Source: Halichondria panicea (lineage: Eukaryota > Porifera > Demospongiae > Suberitida > Halichondriidae). Taken from it: DNA of 64,000 nt. The notes beneath the pieces are model-generated. The model saw nothing but the letters and a program-made list of their open reading frames with translations, did no database searches and had not been told where the DNA came from. Where the stretch lies: positions 8,149,839-8,213,838 of the forward strand of contig NC_087379.1 in NCBI RefSeq assembly GCF_963675165.1. Reading direction: 5' to 3'. Numbering within the stretch: the first letter of the stretch is position 1; each line of letters begins with the position of its first letter. Below, in pieces: positions 11,701 through 39,579 of the stretch. Made by a program: the position numbers and the translations under genes.

Positions 11701-12604
11701 GGCACACACAATGAGAACAATGGGTGAAATGTTCGCACACAAATGGATGCTTTGAGAGCTCTGTTTCTGAAAAAGTGCTAGTAGCATAAACACAACTATA
11801 AACTGCCAGTACAATCTGGAGCATTCTGAACAGCTCAGAGTTCAAAATATGCATTTAGTTCTGATGCTCAAATCACCAAGGCATGCATTCTTTCAGGTAA
11901 TGGATAATTAGGGCCTGAAATCAATCCCTGATATATGTATGTAAGCATGTACACTATAATTAATAGTGTAGATCTACCAAAGAACTACTATTGTAACCTG
12001 GGCGTTCCTAACTCAAGCTATGGTCTCTCAAAGTTAGCGGAGGGGCACAGTGATGCAGCACAGTGCAGTGTATTATTGTACTGTTGCTTTTATAATTAGT
12101 GTAATAACAACGGTGAAAGTCGGGAGGGTGCAGTGAATTAGGGGAGACATTGGGTTGATGATGATTACTAGCTAATGCACGGCTAACCATAACAGTCATC
12201 TGAAGACACCCACTAGCATATGTACGCCACTTGACATAGCTGACTAGATTAGGGACTGCTTTGAGGGATTAGGAGTAAGTAAGTGACAATAAACACAGAA
12301 AACTGATACACACCAAGTCTATATATAGGGTAGATTTCTAAAACTGTAGGATAATTAGGAGAAACATTACACTTATTAGTTGAATAGTGAAAGCGAAGTC
12401 ATACACACCTAATTTCTAAAAGCATACTGTGCAATACATGGCAAGAAGCTTGTACTCTACCCAATCCTCACTGGAAGCAGTGGATGGAATTTGTATGGGT
12501 TCGATATTGACTACAAAACGTCCAACCAAAACTACCAACGACACCAAAACACCAACTAAATCTTATTCATTATCCTAGCTGCTATTCTAGGGACTTTCCC
12601 TCAC
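8774..12604. other. 3.8-kb stretch without recognised exons (probable long RhoGEF intron)
   Basis: I see no convincing coding exon, RNA gene or large repeat here. Open frames are short and lack family resemblance. It holds scattered TACATGTA-like words. If the exons at 12605-13510 belong to the RhoGEF, this is one intron; otherwise it is the intergenic and promoter region of that gene. Confidence 0.5.
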
Positions 12605-13510
12605 CGGGTTTCTTCCTGTTCCTCTTCCGTACGGCCTCTCCCCCGTCCACAAACCCATCATCCCGTCCCTCCCCCTCCCCCATCTCATCCGCCTGGGCCA
12701 TGTCCCCCTCCTCGCTCGCATTGGACAATTGAGGGGGGCGTGCTAGTCGTCCGGATAGACGTCTTTTCCGGGGGGCATTGATCATACGAACTGACTTTAT
12801 CTTGTTGGCCACACGCGGGAGGGGGTGTGGTAGTCGTTGTCTTTCCGTTGTCTTGCCTCCTCTCGTTGGTTTTGATCGTTTAATAGGCGCCTTATCTGAG
12901 TGTGGTGAGAAAGAAAAGTGTGAACGGTGATTGTGTGATGTGATAGCAACTAGTTCTCACGCGTTAACAAAACTGTACTTGATATATTAACACTGTGGAG
13001 GGTGAGAAAATTAACGTCCAAAAACTCACTTTTTCTGGCCAATTCTTGAAATTCCTTCTCACTTACAAACATGCTCCAATTCTCGTACCGATGACCGCCC
13101 CCTCGCCCACCCCCCATCATGTGAGAGGTGTGTGACGTGTGAGTGTAGTGTGAGAGACGTGAGAGACGTGGATTATTCTCAATGAAATCAATCGGATCGA
13201 TAGAGTTAGGAAAGTTATCGGTAGTTGAAGAATCCACGGCCTCTGCTGTACTTTCACCGTCGTCTGTCACGTTGCCATTCTCAAAACTGTTCAATGGTTT
13301 CAGTATTTGCTCACTCACGCCATTAGTCAACTGTGGCTTAGGCTCACTCTGGCTTGGAATTTTCCGTACGCCACCGGTAGTCATGTGACTTGCATGTGAT
13401 CCGATAATCCGTTTATTCATACCAGAGGATTTCCTGAGGAGTGCTCTTGCAACTGATGAAGCACTTCGCTCTATGTGTAGCTGAGGAGGCACTTCTGTTC
13501 TGGAGGACAT
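12605..13510 (-). CDS. Probable first two coding exons of the RhoGEF gene
   Basis: Exon 13030-13510 opens with ATG (MSSRTEVPPQLHIERSASS). It is joined in phase to exon 12605-12895, which is basic and acidic in blocks (RKRRLSGRL, RKRNRKKP). I recognise no domain; the 257 codons look disordered. I link them to the RhoGEF because 12605 is a good donor (CCG then GTGAGG) that leaves one base, exactly what exon 8594-8773 needs at its acceptor, giving KKPGGVHMLLP. If that donor is ignored, the frame reads only six more residues to a TAG at 12582-12584, and this would be a small separate gene of about 263 residues. The proposed 3.7-kb intron is long for this window, so the link is moderate. Confidence 0.55.
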
Positions 13511-14911
13511 CTTGTGTTGTGTATAATTATGGTGTCAATCTGTAGAGAAAGAGAAAGCAGTTGAACTTGAAGAGCATCAGTTGTGTTGTATACGTTACGT
13601 TAGTGGTGGTCTTCATTATATACAATATCACAGGGTCACAGGGTTCATTTATGTTGGACTCGGCTACCAACATACTATAACCTTAATCATGCGTAGTTTA
13701 TATAATTAAAGTAATGTCAATACAGCAAGTAGCATTGCTGATAACTGTACCAGGGATTATGTAACGCTGCTGCAGATCTATGAATGGCTATAGGGGATCA
13801 AGACTATAAGGGCTAGGGGATCACCACTGTATTCGCTGCTGTAGTTAATAGCAGCGGTGGTAACTCACACATGCTTTCAATGACAGTATAGTGCCTAATT
13901 ACACGGAATGCACGGAATGCAGCGCTTAATATACAAGTAGGGTGTGGCTATTTGTCAGCATATACACGTGTATATCAGAGCTAAAAGCAACACTCAGTGA
14001 TAATCGTTGTTTCATTGACAATAGGCTAAACACGGGACAAATATAGCAACCAACAACTAAAAGGCAATCAAACACACCAACTAATTAGACTGCTTACATT
14101 CCATTCTGAGGATATCCCTATTAAATATCAAATACTGAATTGTTTAGTTTAGTATTAGAGGCCTTATTGTATTATTGTTGAGGGTACCATCTGTTACCAT
14201 GTCAACGATATGGGAGAGGTCCTCTGTGATGACCCCCCACTAGGATAAACACACACACACACACACACACACCCTTCACACACACACACACTCCACACAC
14301 ACAACCCCCCTCACACGCACACACTCCGCACAACCCCCCTCACACACACACACTAAGAGGGGAGGGGCACTATAATTATTATATTATTGACGCCTTGTGT
14401 AGAAGATATTTCGTAATATAGGGTGTGCACAATTGTACTAATACGCACTAATCAACTGATACCATCATTATACACATATTTATCTACTTCACATATTTAT
14501 CTACTTCATGTCAGCTGCTGATGTGCATGTGTGCTATCGATATATCATAGTCAGTACATGTAGTTCATAGCTGCTACCAGTTACACAGCTCACACACACA
14601 GAGCTGGAGTACTCACCTAGAAGCTACCGAGGAGATCCAATATATTGTCCTGTCAGTGTATACACAGTATCAGCGCAGCTCTTAGGAACAGTGTTCTATG
14701 ATATCTATCTATCTACGGTTGAATGACCATGATGATTTAGTATAGTCTAAACGTAAAGGGTCATCACATCAATCAACAAAAATTAATAAGAAGCAGAAAC
14801 TTAATGAAACTAAACGACCTTTACCTACTTTATGCTTGAGTGCTTCTTTCTCAAAAGTGCACCTGCAACCTTTACCTTATCAACTCATCTTGCAGCTTGC
14901 AGTCTTGGAAG
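13511..14911. promoter_or_regulatory. Intergenic region between divergent genes (RhoGEF 5' end and ZCWPW)
   Basis: 1.4 kb between two divergent start codons, presumably holding both promoters. Visible content is CA-rich arrays with CCCCCTCACAC at about 14248-14355 and general AT-rich sequence. No gene or specific factor site is claimed. Confidence 0.5.
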
Positions 14912-17900
14912 ATGTCTACTGCTAACAAGTTTATCTCGCCATTTATTGAAGGTATGCCTGCAAATAACCAAAGCTGTTCCTTAAATGGTCCAGACTTTCA
15001 GTGACACTAGAGCATCATTTTAAAATATGCCACCATTATCACCTTGTACTTGGTAAAGATTATAATTATTATTATACTGTACTCATACACACACAGGAGA
15101 GGACACTCAGGTGCTCGACAACTCCAACAGTTTTCAGCCCACCCTTCCAAGCATGGAGGACTCCCTTGTCGATGATTTCCTCCCTGAAGCAACCACTAAG
15201 CCCAGTCTAGATGACTCTCTTGGTGCAGACGACTACACCCAGCTACCCGCAGAGCAAGCAGCCCTATCTCCTGAGCTAATGTCACTGTCTGATTCAGGCC
15301 TTACATCTGCAGCCACTGAGACTGTAGGCAACAAAGATTCGAGGTATGTGTTGAAATCTTATCCAATGTTGTGCGCATAGTTAATATATATTGTATTGCA
15401 GCCCTGTAGCTTTGAATGATTCGCTTGTGGATGAGACTCAACTACCAGAGGACTTTGTTGCAGTGGATGATGATGAGACTCAACTAACAGAGGGCTGTGT
15501 TACAGTGGATAATGACCAACCTTGTCTGAATGATTCCCTCAATATGGAGGTAACCTCTCCTGGACTATCTGATCATGAGGCAACTATACCTGAGGCCACA
15601 CCTGAGGCCATACCTGGAGGGGGTACAGTTTTTCCAGTCGTGAATGTGCAACAGGCCTCAACAAAGTAAGCATATTCTGTAGGTACTTGTTTTTCATATT
15701 CAGATTATTATTTTTCTACAGAGACGATTTGATTTCACCGTCTGCTGCAATTTTTGGACCCTCGGACGAAAATCTCTCAACTACTCCAGTTAAAACTGAT
15801 GCAAAGGCAGACAAAGAAAGTGTTTCAAGCGAGCGAAATGAACACAAAAAGGTCCGACCTTCATTTGGCAAGAAGAAAAAATCGTTTATTCCGCCAACCT
15901 CCAAATCGGTGTCTCCACAATCAAACCCTGAGGAGAGTTCAGGAGAGCCTCAACCATCCCCCTGTAGTGGTAGTAAGACTGTAAAGAAGCCCACTGTCTC
16001 AAAGCCTCAGCCAAAACTGCAAGAATGCATTAACAAGGAGACTACGGTAAAACCAGACTCGGCTGAAACTAAGACCAAACCTGCTCCAAAGAAAACCAAG
16101 GTGAAGAAATCAACTGAAAAGAAGGAAGGAAAAAATTCAGGCTCAGCTGATAAGGAGAACATACCACCACTTGAGTTGAAACTACCTCTGAAAGCCCTTA
16201 CTAGCAAATCTGTATCCACTAAACCAGTGGAGTCTACGAAAGCTGCTGCAAAGGAAGAACGAGAGAAGAAACGTCTTGAGAGGGAAAAGGCCAAACTAGA
16301 AAAGGAGGAGGCCAAACGAGAGAAGGAGAGACTCAAAATGGAGACCAAACTTGAGCAAGAGAGAAAGAAAGCCGAGAGAGAGCAAAAAAAGATGGAAAAG
16401 GAACTGAAAAAAATGGAGAAACTTCAAGCCAGTGTGGCTAAAACAAAATTGAACTCTCAACCTCCCAAATCACCCAACACTGACAAAAGCGACCAACCTC
16501 CAACAAAAAAGGATGACCCTCAAAATACAGCTAACATTGAAATGCCGGAAAATGCAACTGCTACTGTTCCGATCAACAGCACACCCGACGATACTAGCCA
16601 ACCTAATATGCCAAAAGCTGACAAAAACGATGCAACAAAAGTGTCGCCAGTAACTAGCACAGCTGAAGACAATGTGGTACCCAAAGACGATGAATATCAT
16701 CTACCTGAAAAGAATGACATCCAAACGTCCGAGGAACCTGAGAACTGTAGTAAGACTATCGAGGCCAAACAAATCCCCGTTAAGCCTAAGAAAAGAAAAC
16801 AAGTGTGTGATAGTAACAAAACAGCAAAGAAATTCAAGCCTGATTTCAGTGCTGCCTCTAAACCATCGCAATCCACTGCCATTGTTCCAAAACCCAAGAA
16901 ATCGAGGCCTTCAAAACGGACGAAAACTGACGCCTCTAAACCTGCCAACTATTCAGGCCCAGTGTGGGTACAATGTGATGATTGTAACAAGTGGCGTAGA
17001 TTGACCACCATCGGCGATCCCTGTCTAGTACCTGACCTTTGGACCTGCTCCATGAACGAGGACCCTGGGCATGCTCAGTGTGACACTCCAGAGGAGGGAT
17101 GGTCTGATCTAGGAGAGAGTCAAGAGTTTGTGGAGTCTCCCTTCATCCCTGGGTCCCTAGTCTGGGCCAAGATGGACGGCTATCCTTGGTGAGTGAAGCT
17201 ACTAGTAGGTGTACCCTGTACTCTATAAGGTATCTTGTAGTGTATGTACTTGCATTCAGGGTAGCCTCTTTTTAGTGTATGCATTCAAGTATAATTATCC
17301 TGTAGTGTACGGTACAAGTAATGTTGTTCGCCCTCTTAATGTACGTAGTGCGAGAACTTCAGAGTACCTGATTGTGCATTGCTATTATTAATCTGTAACT
17401 ATAATATGTTGATTCTTAGCCACTGTATCTGATCAGCCTCTCCACACTTGTACCCACTGTAGGTGGCCTGCCATGGTTGAGGAAGACCCCAATGAGGAGG
17501 CCTACTATGAGATGGGCAGGCCAAGCAATCCTGTTCCAGTAAGACTTATTAACTATAATACCCTGCCATGTCATTACACCACCATGCACAGGTGAGGTAC
17601 CATGTTGTGTTTCTGGATACCCCAGTGTGTCGAGCCTGGGTACACTGTCAGAGTGTTCGGACATTTGATCACTCAGCAGATCCCAATCAAGAGAATAGAG
17701 TAAGTGTGTGGTGTGGGTGTGCATGGTGTGTGGGTGTGCGTGGTGTGTGTGTGTGTGTGAGGAGGCAGTTGTCTAACTCTTATGGTGTTTTGTACAGGTG
17801 AATGTTGCTAAGAAATACCATCGTAGTTTGAAGATGGCCACTAAGCAGGCTTCCAAAGCACTCAGCTCTTCATTCCAGGTAACTCTATAGTGTCAAGTGT

Positions 17901-18383
17901 GGGTGATGTGTTAATACTATTATTCTCTCTCTTAGGAGCGACTGGAGAGATTCTCATTCTCACAGAGATTTAGAAAGGGCAACAGGAAAAGAAAAGCAGC
18001 TCTTGTAGAGGAAGGCAAGTGTAGTCCAAACATTAGACAATTATGTTCTGTATCAATTTCCCATTACCAGCGTTTATAATTATTACACTGTATGTATATT
18101 GTGTAAGTGTTATCATCACCAACTCCTATCAGATTGTGTGGATAATCAAAAAGAAGTCCAAACTACTACAAAATCTAGAAAACGCAAATCTGCTCATTTC
18201 TCAGTGGATAGGGACCAGTCAACCGCCAGCCCCACCCCACCTGACCCAGTGGACTCAGTCACAATGGATGATGATACAAAGGTCTCTAATGTGCAGGATA
18301 ACCTGGATACCTCAAGTGAGCAAGAGGGGAAGATGGCTACTAACGAACCAAGCAAACCAAAGCAGTGCATGGCTGAGGAATAA
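14912..18383 (+). CDS. ZCWPW1: ZCWPW-type histone reader (CW zinc finger plus PWWP)
   Basis: Nuclear reader expected to bind H3K4me3 through the CW finger and H3K36me3 through PWWP. Vertebrate ZCWPW1 reads both marks at PRDM9-marked meiotic recombination sites. Exons: 14912-14951, 15097-15343, 15402-15665, 15722-17188, 17463-17538, 17592-17699, 17798-17878, 17936-18014, 18133-18383, giving 870 residues. The N-terminal half is acidic and has repeated DDETQL-type phrases. Next comes a Lys/Glu-rich predicted coiled coil (EREKKRLEREKAKLEKEEAK onwards), then CW: VWVQCDDCNKWRRL, LWTCSMNED and HAQCDTPEE supply the four cysteines and the tryptophans. PWWP follows directly with SLVWAKMDGYPWWPAMVEED. 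The tail is basic (KSRKRKS). The donor at 18015 is GC rather than GT; only this choice keeps the frame. Whether it is nearer ZCWPW1 or ZCWPW2 is not settled. Confidence 0.93.
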
Positions 18384-18668
18384 ACTAACAGACAATTATT
18401 AGTACGGCAGTCTTCAGTCTGTGTATCACTTGTTACATCATTCAACAACATAATAGAGTCATTCATCACTTCAATATTACTGTCTTATGATTTTTATCAT
18501 TATCAGTACCTTCAACATTAATTTCAATTTAAAGTGTTTAACAATAATAAATAATTAGTATAATTATGTCGTATGTACATGACTGTATACTTATTGAATT
18601 TTTGGATTTAAAATACTCTATCAGTGTTATAGTATATACAATAATAAAGATTTCAGTGCATGCAGTCA
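18384..18668. other. Shared 3' region of convergent ZCWPW and SSU72
   Basis: Only 285 bp separates the two stop codons. It is AT-rich, with plus-strand AATAAA candidates near 18547 and 18644 for ZCWPW. The 3' UTRs of the two genes probably overlap. No gene inside. Confidence 0.6.
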
Positions 18669-19043
18669 TTAATAAAATGCCACAGTGTGTAGAAGTGTTC
18701 GTCCGTTATGTAGTTCAAAATCTTGAATAATGTCCTCAATTTCATTCTCGAGATCTTCCACCCGGCTCATCTGTACAAGAGGGAGGTACACAGCTTAGCA
18801 CACGCTCAGGGGAGTATAAGCTATAGTAGCTAGTGCACGTGCAAAAATTATGTGAATTGGCTGGGAATGCTCAGTTAAAGGAAGTACATAATTATACTGG
18901 TATAGCTTTGGGAGGGATAGAGGCATACAAGGCAGTATAAAAGAACTATATGGAATGTAGTGAGTACATGCACAAGTTTTAAAAAAGATAAGCGTGAATT
19001 GCTTGTAGTTAACTAGTTTAACTCCTCAGGGTGTGTGTGTGTG

Positions 19044-19077
<34 letters not shown>

Positions 19078-20507
19078 GGTTGCTACCGTTTCACAGAGCT
19101 TTAGTAGTAGGAATGCTCCGAGAGTGGCCTCCTCGTGATTGTCCTTCACCTCCAGATTGATGACCTGCACTGGCCTATAGGAGGCAGTCCCCCGAGACTC
19201 TAACTCTACAGGGACGGGGGGAGGGGGTTGGGGTATTAGCAGTTGACACACTAGAGAGTTACCAATGGCCCCTAGCAACAAATTAAAGGCACAGAATATC
19301 AATGAATTTGTTGGCTGATGTAAGATATGAGAATGTGGGCAATGTGGTGACTTGTGATGTGTACACACACACACACATACACAGGAAAAGCTTGCAAAAC
19401 AAATTAATCACTACCTTCTAAAACAGCATCATAAATTCGTTCCTCGACTGTGAAAATGATGTCAAATTCTTCCTTAGCTTTCTGAAATTGCTCGGGGCAA
19501 GCTTTGATTCTCCTGTTTCGATCCAGCATGTTTAGGATGCCATTTTGTGTATACCTAAACGCTTTGGTTAAGGAAACAGACGTTCATATATACATGCTTA
19601 TAATTATAGGTACGTGTGAACACTAATATTGATAACCCTAATTAATCAGTGACAGTGTGGGGGGTTGCTTAACCTCGTTACAGTCAGAGCTTGAGACAAA
19701 ATAAAATGTTGTAACCTTATACACCACATCACAATGTTTTTGTTAATTACTCTTTATTGGCACACACACACGCATACTACACCTCCACCTTCTCGTTATC
19801 AACAGAGCAAAGGCAAGACATAGCACACATGTGGTAGTAACCTGTCAGCATGATCCCCCCCCCCACCCCCCTTCTTTGTGTTATATTATTTATTGTCACA
19901 CATGTTTGAGAGCAGCTATTATAACGGCCAGAGAGACACCAACAATCTGTCAACTAACAGCCTTCACATCATTTCATCAATCTGCAGTGGAAAACAAAAC
20001 AGTATTAATAAGACATGAACACTTTAACAGGTTGTACATGTACAATACATGAGGGTGTCACATGCTATTTTGTCTCGACCTGTGAATTAAAACACGTTAC
20101 GACCCCCCCACACTGACATGTACACGTTATTACAGCAGAGAGAAAGCAAAAAAAAAGTATGAGAAGATACAAATGAGGGTCTTTCTTCATGAGGTCTTGG
20201 TACATGTCTTCGTAGGTGGTCCCGAACTGGTAGACATTGGGCTGGTGAGCAGCTCTCCCTGGCAGCTTTACTACTGACCCAGTCCCATAGGACTTCACCG
20301 AGTAACCTTTCTTGCTACACGTAAAAAACAAAAAAATTGGGGTCCCATAAATTGACATTATTTTGCCGATACGTTACATCTATTAAGTAAATGAATGTCA
20401 ACAGGATTAAATACACCATGAGCACACTACCTAAGGAGCCCGTGTGCCTCCATGCTTCTGTTCTGGTTGGAAGAGCACACCACAGCTATGGCATGGTTCT
20501 GGAGCAT
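18669..20507 (-). CDS. SSU72: SSU72, RNA polymerase II CTD Ser5 phosphatase
   Basis: Protein phosphatase that removes Ser5 phosphate from the Pol II C-terminal domain. It works in the cleavage and polyadenylation machinery in transcription termination and recycling. Exons in coding order: 20431-20507, 20171-20314, 19415-19554, 19087-19205, 18669-18770, giving 193 residues against 194 in human. The start MLQNHAIAVV leads straight into the catalytic loop CSSNQNRS (Cys and Arg of the CX5R P-loop). Then follow KLPGRAAHQPNVYQFGTTY, the ILNMLDRNRRIK segment, VQVINLEVKDNHEEATLGAF (the aspartate of the DNHEEA block is the general acid in the family) and the terminal GRTLLHTVAFY. No key residue is missing. 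It is head to head with WDR33 and tail to tail with ZCWPW. Confidence 0.97.
19029..19074. repeat. (TG)n microsatellite beyond an SSU72 donor
   Basis: A TG run interrupted by TTG, a few bases beyond the donor of SSU72 exon 19087-19205, inside the last intron. Confidence 0.9.
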
Positions 20508-20793
20508 TTTGTGAGCAGCTAAAACCTACTTCACAATACAAATACAATCACTAATTAAGTCCTATAATTGTATCGCGAAATATCCACAGGACAGTGCGCT
20601 TGGTTGATAGCCTTGTCTTCTTGGAAAGCGCTTCTTCTTTCTTGCCGACTTCTTGTTGATCGTTTTGAAGGTCACAAGGTGTAAGTAAAACACGCCTTTT
20701 CCCGTGTTGCTTCTTTTGAAACATCACCCACATGGCCATAATGGCTACCTTCTCTTGATTCTTGTTGAAACCGTATCAGACTAAGCCTGCACG
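20508..20793. promoter_or_regulatory. Probable bidirectional promoter of SSU72 and WDR33
   Basis: The two start codons point away from each other and are 286 bp apart, so both transcripts must start here or from upstream leader exons. A minus-strand open frame of 62 codons (20551-20739, MAMWVMFQKKQHGKRR...) fills much of the space. It could be an SSU72 leader ORF or chance. I see no clear TATA box. The shared promoter is inferred from geometry only. Confidence 0.6.
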
Positions 20794-26502
<5,709 letters not shown>

Positions 26503-26815
26503 ACTAAAAATGAACTAACAATAACTGAACCCTATTAGCAATTATTATACTGTATGTACTGTATAATTGCTATAATTAACTTGTAATTAATATTATTTTC
26601 GCGAATGAACCAAATGCGTTCTCGCTGGCAAGGATCGTGCAGACCTTAATTTATTTTTGCGAAGCCATCAAACTCTCGCAAATTTTGCACCGCAAAACAT
26701 TCTGTAGTATTAATTATTAAATACGGCTAAGAAAATTAATACCAGCATAGCTAAAGCAATATATTGTTTTACAGCTCTACACAGCTGAATAAAGTTACGA
26801 AGCGTATAAGTAGCC
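26503..26815. other. Short gap between WDR33 and ACAP
   Basis: 313 bp separate the WDR33 stop from the ACAP start on the same strand. The first part has CGCGAA/TTTGCG-rich sequence resembling a MITE remnant (about 26597-26700). An AATAAA lies at 26788-26793, only 22 bases before the ACAP ATG. An acceptor-like TTTTACAG precedes it at about 26767-26774, which may end a leader intron. Confidence 0.55.
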
Positions 26816-37107
<10,292 letters not shown>

Positions 37108-37513
37108 CTGTGTATTGTGTGTATTGTGTATAATATTGTATTTTAGCAGCTCATTAATTTTTGTGTGTATACAGCGATTATGTGTTTTAGATGTATCGAC
37201 CCGTTTCAATTACATATGGGATCACCTGACAGGGTTCAGGGAGTTCACACCTCCGAGTTTCAGCGAATTAAATGCTCGAGGCGCTTATTTTTCGCTGCTT
37301 TGAAAATAATTAGATCAACTAAAATTAATGCTTTAGTAATTTTTGGCTATGATTATGGCCGGCCGGCACTGCCCACTTGTTGATCAAACATTTTATCCTG
37401 TACTTGTGTCTACAGCAATATAAACTAAGAGTCAATTGCAACATGACATGCAGTGTCTAATAAATATAGGGTGGGTGGGGCTGGTCTCCTGCAGCAATTA
37501 ATGCATGATACTC
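37108..37513. other. Intergenic 3' region of convergent ACAP and LRR gene
   Basis: 406 bp between the two stop codons. A plus-strand AATAAA at 37459-37464 is a candidate for ACAP. Nothing else is recognisable. Confidence 0.55.
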
Positions 37514-38929
37514 TCAACATAATGTACATTTGTAAGAATAAATAATTGTTGAGTTACAGCTAGTAGTGCTGTGAGATGAGAAGCAGTCGTCCTGGTCAGT
37601 GGGGAGAGGTGGGCAGTCATCCAATAACTCCAATCTTGGTAGAACTTGAAACACCCTGTGTGTCAGTGCAGCAGAGACAACAATTATCATAACTCAATGT
37701 GAATGTACACCGCATTTCCATACCATGGATTATCACATAATTAATCAGTAGTTTGGGACTCTTTTATGTTTGTTGGATATACCTGTATCTGTAGTCGGGA
37801 GCATCAGCAGCTGGATTGCCCTTCATTGTTAGTGTCTTTAAGAGAGGGTACTTTCTTGCTAAGGACTGCAAATTCGTCATGGAAACAATGTTATTATTAG
37901 CAATGGATAGGTGTTCCAGATTTGGTGACATTGGTAGACTTGTAAATGAAGTAATACGATTCCTTGATAAGTTCAAATAAACGCAGCTGGGTAGAGTAAC
38001 TTTCTTCATACTGGAGAGAGAGTTGTCAATTAGTTGCAGGCGTTTGCATAAGTGCAGTCGATTGAGGCAGCGATGGAAGTTCCTCAACTGATACTCATCT
38101 CCAAGATTTTGATACGACAAGTTGACCACCTGAAAATATAAAATATACGATTGTTCTATGGGTATGACTAGTGCAGTACCTCTGTGTGTTCCCAATCCTC
38201 TGAAACATTTCTGTAATCTTTCCAATCAAGACTTCTCTTACAGTACATGACTGAGTGAGATGCGTACTGCGAGGTGACGTTACGAGGACCCTCTCTGACT
38301 CGTGGAGAATGGAGAGCACTTCCTCTGAGTGTGTACTCGCCCTCAGTTCTTGCAACCTGTCTGTCAGAAGGATCTGGGTTGGTGTTTAGCTCAAACCATC
38401 TGCTGAACTGGTAGTTAGAGCTGGGAAGATTCTGCAATATACAATGAGGAATAAATAAATCTTATAAATCTATAGCTATACATGTATAAAAACAGTTAAA
38501 TTACTATTGAACAGCTATACATGCAGGGTCAGCATGATAATCTCACAAGCCTTTCGATCACACTTCTTGGGGGGCCCGGCCACCTAGCAGCTATCAGTTC
38601 AGCTAGGTGCATTGTAGTGCCCTATATGCTACCACCGAGTAATGGACTTACCTTGGCCAAGAGTGAGTGTTGTTGAGAGGTGCCGTCATCTTGATGAAGG
38701 ACGAGGGAGGTCTGCCTCAGTAGAGTGTGGTGTGCTGGGTCGCTGGACTGCATCTCACTATATATCTTGCACAACTTGACAGCACACATCTATGTAGAGC
38801 AATAATGAGTTCACACCAAACCTTGTTAATACCCTTAGTGCAAACGAAAAAGAAGTACTTTGTAACTGCATGGTTTACCTTTTCCTTCACATAATCCATT
38901 AAAACATACATTATCTTTGTCGCTCTCAA
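37514..38929 (-). CDS. Leucine-rich-repeat protein with LRR-cap end, function unknown
   Basis: Exons in coding order: 38879-38929, 38652-38789, 38180-38431, 37783-38129, 37514-37655; 309 residues, all phases agree. The N-terminal half (residues 1-147) matches nothing I recognise. From about 148 it has LRR text: VYLNLSRNRITSF, LEHLSIANNNIVSM, LLKTLTMKGNPAADAPDYRYR and then VFQVLPRLELLDD, the usual LRR-cap pattern of small cytoplasmic SDS22/U2A'-like proteins. These are usually protein-binding scaffolds. It ends in an acidic/serine tail. Two in-frame starts exist (38929 and 38911); the outer one is used here. No signal peptide or membrane segment. It faces ACAP tail to tail and CYB5RL head to head. 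Confidence 0.75.
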
Positions 38930-39579
38930 TTATATAAGCTGAAACAATGGCAAGCAGATCATAATATAATTATGATGAGCCAATTCAGTGCCAACGGCTT
39001 ACGTTAAAAAAAAAAGCGATCTGGCCAGAAACTGCTTAGGGGATAAGTACTACTTTTTAAGGTAGCATAAGTACTGCTTTTTGAAGGCAGCATAAGTACT
39101 ACTTTTTAAGGTAGCATAAGTACTACTTTTTAGGGTAGCATAAGGTACTGCTTTCGAGGGCAGCATAAAGTACACTACACCTAGCAGTGCATACTGAGAG
39201 TTACAGAACTCCGGATAAAGTAGCGCTCTGATGGCAGATGCCGGTTTCCCGACACCCAACCACCAGATCCGGAGCCCCATGAATAACCACAAGCGCTACT
39301 TTGGGTCACCGGAAGTGGTTTGTATAAAGTAGGCAGTGAATCATTGCAAGGTGCAGGGACAAGCCCCTCCCTCTCACTCTCTAGCCACACCTCTCTTGAG
39401 AAATGAAGGAATGTTATTTGACACTCACAGTGCTGGCTAGAGGACCTGGTACACAACACAAGGCCTTAAGGAGGGTAAATCTACTCTTGTCAGTAAAATA
39501 TCGAATATGACTTTATATGTACCCCATATTCTCGTACAGACAACACCTCTCCAAGCATACTATTACAATATTAAGAACC
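38930..39579. promoter_or_regulatory. Divergent intergenic region with a short tandem repeat
   Basis: 650 bp between the starts of the LRR gene and CYB5RL, presumably with both promoters. At about 39045-39170 it holds four to five imperfect copies of a 27-29 base unit with GCATAAGTACTACTTTTTA. Minus-strand open frames here are short and unsupported. Confidence 0.6.

Noticed and set aside
39181-39459. Minus-strand frame of 92 codons (MLCTRSSSQHCEC...) between the LRR gene and CYB5RL
   Set aside because: No domain, no phase-compatible link to the LRR gene, and it lies in the divergent promoter region.
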